47,155 nt of DNA. Origin: an uncultured Sulfurovum sp. Lineage in GTDB: Bacteria; Campylobacterota; Campylobacteria; Campylobacterales; Sulfurovaceae. The stretch lies in assembly GCA_902727935.1 (NCBI GenBank), contig CACVAX010000011.1, forward strand, positions 1 through 47,155, in the 5' to 3' direction. A model generated the notes under the pieces. It was not told the origin of the DNA and did not search any database. It worked only from the letters and a program-made list of their open reading frames with translations. Every line of letters starts with the position of its first letter. The stretch's first letter is position 1. This document shows positions 43,431-47,155 of this stretch, piece by piece. The position numbers and the translations under genes were made by a program.

Positions 43431-46400
43431 GTGGCAACTACAGAACAAATTAAACAATTACTAGAAGAACGAATCTTAGTCATCGACGGTGCTACAGGTA
43501 CACAGATACAAAACTTAAAAATTCCACAAGAAGCATGGCTAGATGACAAAGGGGTAGACCAAGAGGGGTGTAATGAACTGCTCAATGCAACTGCTCCAGA
43601 GCTTATGCGAGAAGTGCATCATGCGTATGCCAAAGCTGGTGCAGATATTATTAAAACCAATACGTTTGGAACAATGCCGTGGGTACTTGACGAATACCAA
43701 ATGGGTGAGCGATGTTATGAGCTTTCTAAAAAAGGGGCGCAGATTGTTAAAGAGGTTTGTGATGAATTTTCAACTCTTCAAAAACCACATTTTGTTTTAG
43801 GTTCTATTGGACCGGGGACGAAACTGCCGAGTTTGGGACACATTCATTATGATGAGATGTATGAAGGGTACAAAACAACAGCCCTTGGACTGATAGATGG
43901 TGGGTGTGATATTTTTTTACTTGAGACTTGTCAAGACCCTTTACAGATAAAAGCAGCATTGCACGGGTGTGAAGCAGCCAATGCCGAGCGTGGGGTAAAG
44001 CTTCCTATTATGGTTTCCGTGACCATTGAGCTGAGTGGTTCGATGCTTATTGGTACTGATGCTACAACCATTGTGACCATTTTAGAGCCTTTTGATATTT
44101 TGTCCTTAGGGTTCAATTGTGGAACAGGGCCTGACCAAGTTAAAAAACATCTTAAAACACTTTCTGAACTTTGTAACATTCCAATTTCGGTTCATGCCAA
44201 TGCAGGGCTTCCTCAAAACAGAGGAGGGTACAGTTATTACCCAATGGGACCCGATGAGTTTACGGCTAAACAGTTAGAGTTTACGCAGTTTGATGGGGTG
44301 AGTTTTTTAGGGGGCTGTTGTGGGACAACGCCTCAACACATTCATGCCTTACAAAAAGCTGTTGGAAGTTTGAAGCCTAGAAAGCCTACAGGTCATATTG
44401 AACCTAGTATTGCGTCACTTTTTAACACCACAGAACTCTTTCAAGAACCAGCACCCCTGTTGATTGGTGAGCGTTCTAACTCTACAGGTTCTAAGGCGTT
44501 TAGAGAGCTTATTATTGCTTCGGATTATGAAGGAACACTCACCGTAGGTCAAGCACAAGTGCGTGATGGAGCGCATTGTTTGGATGTGAATGTGGAGTTT
44601 GCAGGGCGTGATGGGGCAAAAGATATGAAAGAGATTATGGAACTTTACAATCAAAAAATTCCTTTACCTCTGATGCCCGATGCCACGCGTGTTCATACCA
44701 TGGAAGAGGGGTTAAAGTGCATTGGTGGGAAGCCGATTATTAACTCGGTTAATTTAGAAGATGGTGAAGAGAAGTTTCATGCTATTTGTAAATTGGCTAA
44801 AAAATTTGGAACAGCATTGGTCTGTTTGACCATTGATGAAATAGGAATGGCAAAAACCACCCAAGACAAAGTAGCCCAAGCAGAGCGTATGTATGACATG
44901 GCTGTGAACCTACACGGCATAGACCCTAGAAATTTGGTGTTTGACATGTTAACCTTTACAGTGGGCTCGGGAGATTTAGAGTACCGTGACGCAGCCATTC
45001 AGACACTCGAAGCCATTAGAGAACTGCACATACGTCATCCTGAAGTAGGTTCTACCTTAGGACTCTCAAACATCTCTTTTGGTTTGGATGTTCATGCACG
45101 ACGTTTTTTAAACTCGGTCTTTTTACACCATTGTTTACAAGCTGGATTGACCACGGTGATTATTAATGTAAAACATATTGTCCCCATGGCAAAAATGAGT
45201 GATGCTGACCGTGAGATTTGTGAAGAGTTGCTCTTTGCTCCTGATGACCAATCCCTTTTTAAATTTATAGAACACTTTTCTGATGTTAAGATAGAAGATG
45301 ATGGGGCAGATGAAGCTTATGAAGCGATGAGTCATGAAGAGAAGATAGCCAAACTCCTTCTTGATGGTGACAAAGAGCGAATGATTCCCTTAGTAGAAGA
45401 GGCACGGCACACCATTCACCCTGACAGAATTGTTAATGAAATTTTGATTGATGCTATGAAAATAGTAGGAGAACTCTTTGGGGCTGGGCAAATGCAGTTG
45501 CCATTTGTATTGCAGAGTGCAGAGACCATGAAAGCGACGGTAGATTACCTCAATCCTCATCTCACCAAACAAGAAAAAGAGACGGACACCACCTTGGTAG
45601 TGGGTACAGTTAAGGGAGATGTTCATGATGTGGGTAAAAACTTAGTAGATATTATTTTAAGTAACAATGGATTTAAAGTTATTAATGTGGGGATTAAAAC
45701 GCATTTGGAGACTTATCTTGATGTGCATAAAGAACATAATGTTCAAGCCATTGGAATGAGTGGATTGTTGGTAAAATCAACGGCTGTTATGAAAGATAAT
45801 CTTGAAGCCATGAGCGAGATGGGCATAGAGATTCCTGTGCTTTTAGGTGGGGCTGCGTTGACCAGAAGTTTTGTGGATGATTTTTGTCGACCGATTTACA
45901 AAGGCCCTATCTTTTATTGTCGTGATGCTTTTGATGGGGTAATTGCCATGAGCCGAATTGAAAAGTACAATGAAGACAATTCGGTTGGACTAGACACACG
46001 AATGGCTGGAGACATGAATGAACGAGTTCAAAAAGAAGTTAAAGAGGTCATCATCCCTCCTTTTGAAGAGATAAAACAACCCGAGCAAGTCGATATTCCA
46101 ACCCCTCCATTTTGGGGTAGAAGAGTACTTCAAAAAGATGACTTAGACATGAACACCATTTTTGATTGGGTGAATAAAAAGACGGTCATTAAAATGCACT
46201 GGGGTTACAAACGTGCCAAGATGGGTAAAGAGGCGTATGAGAAACTACTAGAAGAGAAAGTCTACCCTGCATATGAGCGTTTAAAAAGAGAGTTTATAGA
46301 GAAAGATTTGTTTGACCCCACGATTATTTACGGTTATTATCCATGTAGAAGCAATGACCAAGAGCTTTACCTTTTTGATGAAAGTGAAGGATGGAATGTC

Positions 46401-46937
46401 GATGCCAATGCTTCAAGAGAACCCTTTGATGAGGTCAAAGAGCGACACACGGTTAAGTTTGATTTTCCAAGACAAGGCAAAAAACCTCACCGAGCCTTAA
46501 GTGATTTCTTTAGACATGACCGACATGATGTCATAGCTCTTACATGTGTAAGTGCTGGTTCAAAGTTTTCAGCCTATGAAAAAGAACTCTATGACAAAGG
46601 TGAATACCTAGAATACAACATGGTTCACGGTTTCTCTGTAGAGTTAGCCGAAGCTTTAGCCGAAGTGGTGCATAAGCAAATACGAATGGATTTAGACATT
46701 CTAAAAGAAGACGAGGGAGCAACCCTTCGTGATGTAAGAATGCGACGCTACCAAGGGGCTAGATATTCGTTTGGTTACCCTGCATGTCCTGACTTGGAAG
46801 CGAGTAGAGAGTTGTTTGATGTCTTGAAGCCTGAAGAGTTTGGCATAGAGCTTTCAGAGACTTTCCAAATACATCCTGAGCAGAGTACGAGTGCTTTGGT
46901 GGTGCATCATGGGAAGGCTGGGTATTATGCTGTTTAG
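43431..46937 (+). CDS. metH: Cobalamin-dependent methionine synthase
   Basis: MetH makes methionine from homocysteine and 5-methyl-THF with B12. All four modules are present in 1168 aa. The homocysteine domain (about 1-320) has the zinc cysteines in FLGGCCGTTP near 296-297. The pterin domain (about 335-610) has GERSNSTGSKAF. The cap and cobalamin domain (about 640-880) has the B12-ligating DVHDVGKN near 730. The activation domain (about 890-1168) has RYSFGYPACPDLEASRELF. The start is GTG at 43431, with AAGGG about 7 bases upstream. No cobalamin riboswitch is visible in the 75-base gap before it. Confidence 0.98.
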   Translation: MATTEQIKQLLEERILVIDGATGTQIQNLKIPQEAWLDDKGVDQEGCNELLNATAPELMREVHHAYAKAGADIIKTNTFGTMPWVLDEYQMGERCYELSKKGAQIVKEVCDEFSTLQKPHFVLGSIGPGTKLPSLGHIHYDEMYEGYKTTALGLIDGGCDIFLLETCQDPLQIKAALHGCEAANAERGVKLPIMVSVTIELSGSMLIGTDATTIVTILEPFDILSLGFNCGTGPDQVKKHLKTLSELCNIPISVHANAGLPQNRGGYSYYPMGPDEFTAKQLEFTQFDGVSFLGGCCGTTPQHIHALQKAVGSLKPRKPTGHIEPSIASLFNTTELFQEPAPLLIGERSNSTGSKAFRELIIASDYEGTLTVGQAQVRDGAHCLDVNVEFAGRDGAKDMKEIMELYNQKIPLPLMPDATRVHTMEEGLKCIGGKPIINSVNLEDGEEKFHAICKLAKKFGTALVCLTIDEIGMAKTTQDKVAQAERMYDMAVNLHGIDPRNLVFDMLTFTVGSGDLEYRDAAIQTLEAIRELHIRHPEVGSTLGLSNISFGLDVHARRFLNSVFLHHCLQAGLTTVIINVKHIVPMAKMSDADREICEELLFAPDDQSLFKFIEHFSDVKIEDDGADEAYEAMSHEEKIAKLLLDGDKERMIPLVEEARHTIHPDRIVNEILIDAMKIVGELFGAGQMQLPFVLQSAETMKATVDYLNPHLTKQEKETDTTLVVGTVKGDVHDVGKNLVDIILSNNGFKVINVGIKTHLETYLDVHKEHNVQAIGMSGLLVKSTAVMKDNLEAMSEMGIEIPVLLGGAALTRSFVDDFCRPIYKGPIFYCRDAFDGVIAMSRIEKYNEDNSVGLDTRMAGDMNERVQKEVKEVIIPPFEEIKQPEQVDIPTPPFWGRRVLQKDDLDMNTIFDWVNKKTVIKMHWGYKRAKMGKEAYEKLLEEKVYPAYERLKREFIEKDLFDPTIIYGYYPCRSNDQELYLFDESEGWNVDANASREPFDEVKERHTVKFDFPRQGKKPHRALSDFFRHDRHDVIALTCVSAGSKFSAYEKELYDKGEYLEYNMVHGFSVELAEALAEVVHKQIRMDLDILKEDEGATLRDVRMRRYQGARYSFGYPACPDLEASRELFDVLKPEEFGIELSETFQIHPEQSTSALVVHHGKAGYYAV

Positions 46938-46949
46938 GTATAATGTTTG

Positions 46950-47076
46950 AAAAACCATCCTATAAAGAATAGCTGAAGTCTAAGCTATTTTTTAAAGACA
47001 GAGCTATTTTGTTTAATTATTTGAGTATTTTGAAAAGAGTATTCAAATGACTAAATAAAATAAAGTAACAATATTT
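46950..47076. repeat. Right arm of the 126/127-bp inverted repeat
   Basis: This begins 12 bases after the metH stop codon. It is the reverse complement of bases 1-126 with a single 1-base length difference in a T-run. No similarity continues on the inner side beyond AAAAACC. The outer side cannot be compared because the left arm reaches the window edge. The 79 bases after it have no ORF. Confidence 0.9.
46968..46993 (+). terminator. metH terminator inside the right repeat arm
   Basis: AATAGCT (46968-46974) pairs with AGCTATT (46983-46989) across an 8-base loop, followed by a run of T. The repeat arm thus supplies the terminator for metH. Confidence 0.6.
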
Positions 47077-47155
47077 GGTCAGAGATCAATAACAACTCAT
47101 TGTTTTCACAAGTGCTAAAACTAGAAAGTTAATATATTTTTAGGGAATAAAAACT

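Noticed and set aside
1-47155. tRNA, rRNA, insertion sequences and prophage genes
   Set aside because: I looked in all gaps over ~100 bases and saw no GTTCRA-type T-loops in cloverleaf context, no transposase motifs and no phage structural genes.

Overview
The window looks like a chromosomal segment of a Campylobacterota (epsilonproteobacterial) species, probably a Sulfurimonas/Sulfurovum-type lineage. I infer this from the AT-rich DNA, the nrfHAIJ-type nitrite reductase operon with a fused CcsBA/NrfI protein, carboxynorspermidine decarboxylase (NspC), the short form of HisG, the mltD-SPOR-hisB-kdsC-lptC order, and promoters with a good TATAAT box but no classical -35 box. I see no rRNA, tRNA, CRISPR array, transposase or phage gene.

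Layout. Bases 1-126 are one arm of a long inverted repeat whose other arm lies at 46950-47076, just after metH. Bases 303-7906 hold housekeeping genes: carB, a DUF2461 protein, nspC, a small membrane protein, coaX, hisG and a methyltransferase. A secreted c-type cytochrome follows on the minus strand. Bases 8621-12649 hold four tandem paralogues in an A-B-A'-B' order. Each is a secreted protein whose whole mature chain is an ungapped run of 11-residue repeats, and each has its own promoter and terminator. Next is a 1369-aa secreted protein with three copies of a ~300-residue DUF302-like module (12792-16901). Bases 16953-20299 (minus strand) hold a small unknown, a seven-bladed propeller-like secreted protein, an MFS transporter and a Cys-rich lipoprotein. 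A lone HsdS-like half subunit, adk and aspS follow.

Bases 23816-27661 form a tightly overlapping seven-gene operon of unrecognised genes and are the best candidate for an undescribed system. It encodes a divergent ExbB/MotA-like membrane protein and an ExbD/TolR-like protein with the TM aspartate, plus two lipoproteins, a secreted coiled-coil protein, and two secreted proteins sharing a C-terminal domain. This has the parts of a proton-driven envelope machine, without TonB, TolA, an OmpA-type peptidoglycan anchor or any DNA-cutting effector. After it come a Uma2-family nuclease-like gene, a 72-nt structured REP-like element and an unknown gene.

Bases 29282-38122 hold nadK-recN, a LysM protein, tatD, a lytic transglycosylase, a SPOR lipoprotein, hisB-kdsC-lptC, an NlpC/P60 lipoprotein and a small unknown. 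Bases 38381-43355 are nrfH-nrfA-nrfI-nrfJ (nitrite ammonification with its own heme-attachment system), preceded by a strong CRP/FNR-type palindrome. metH ends the window.
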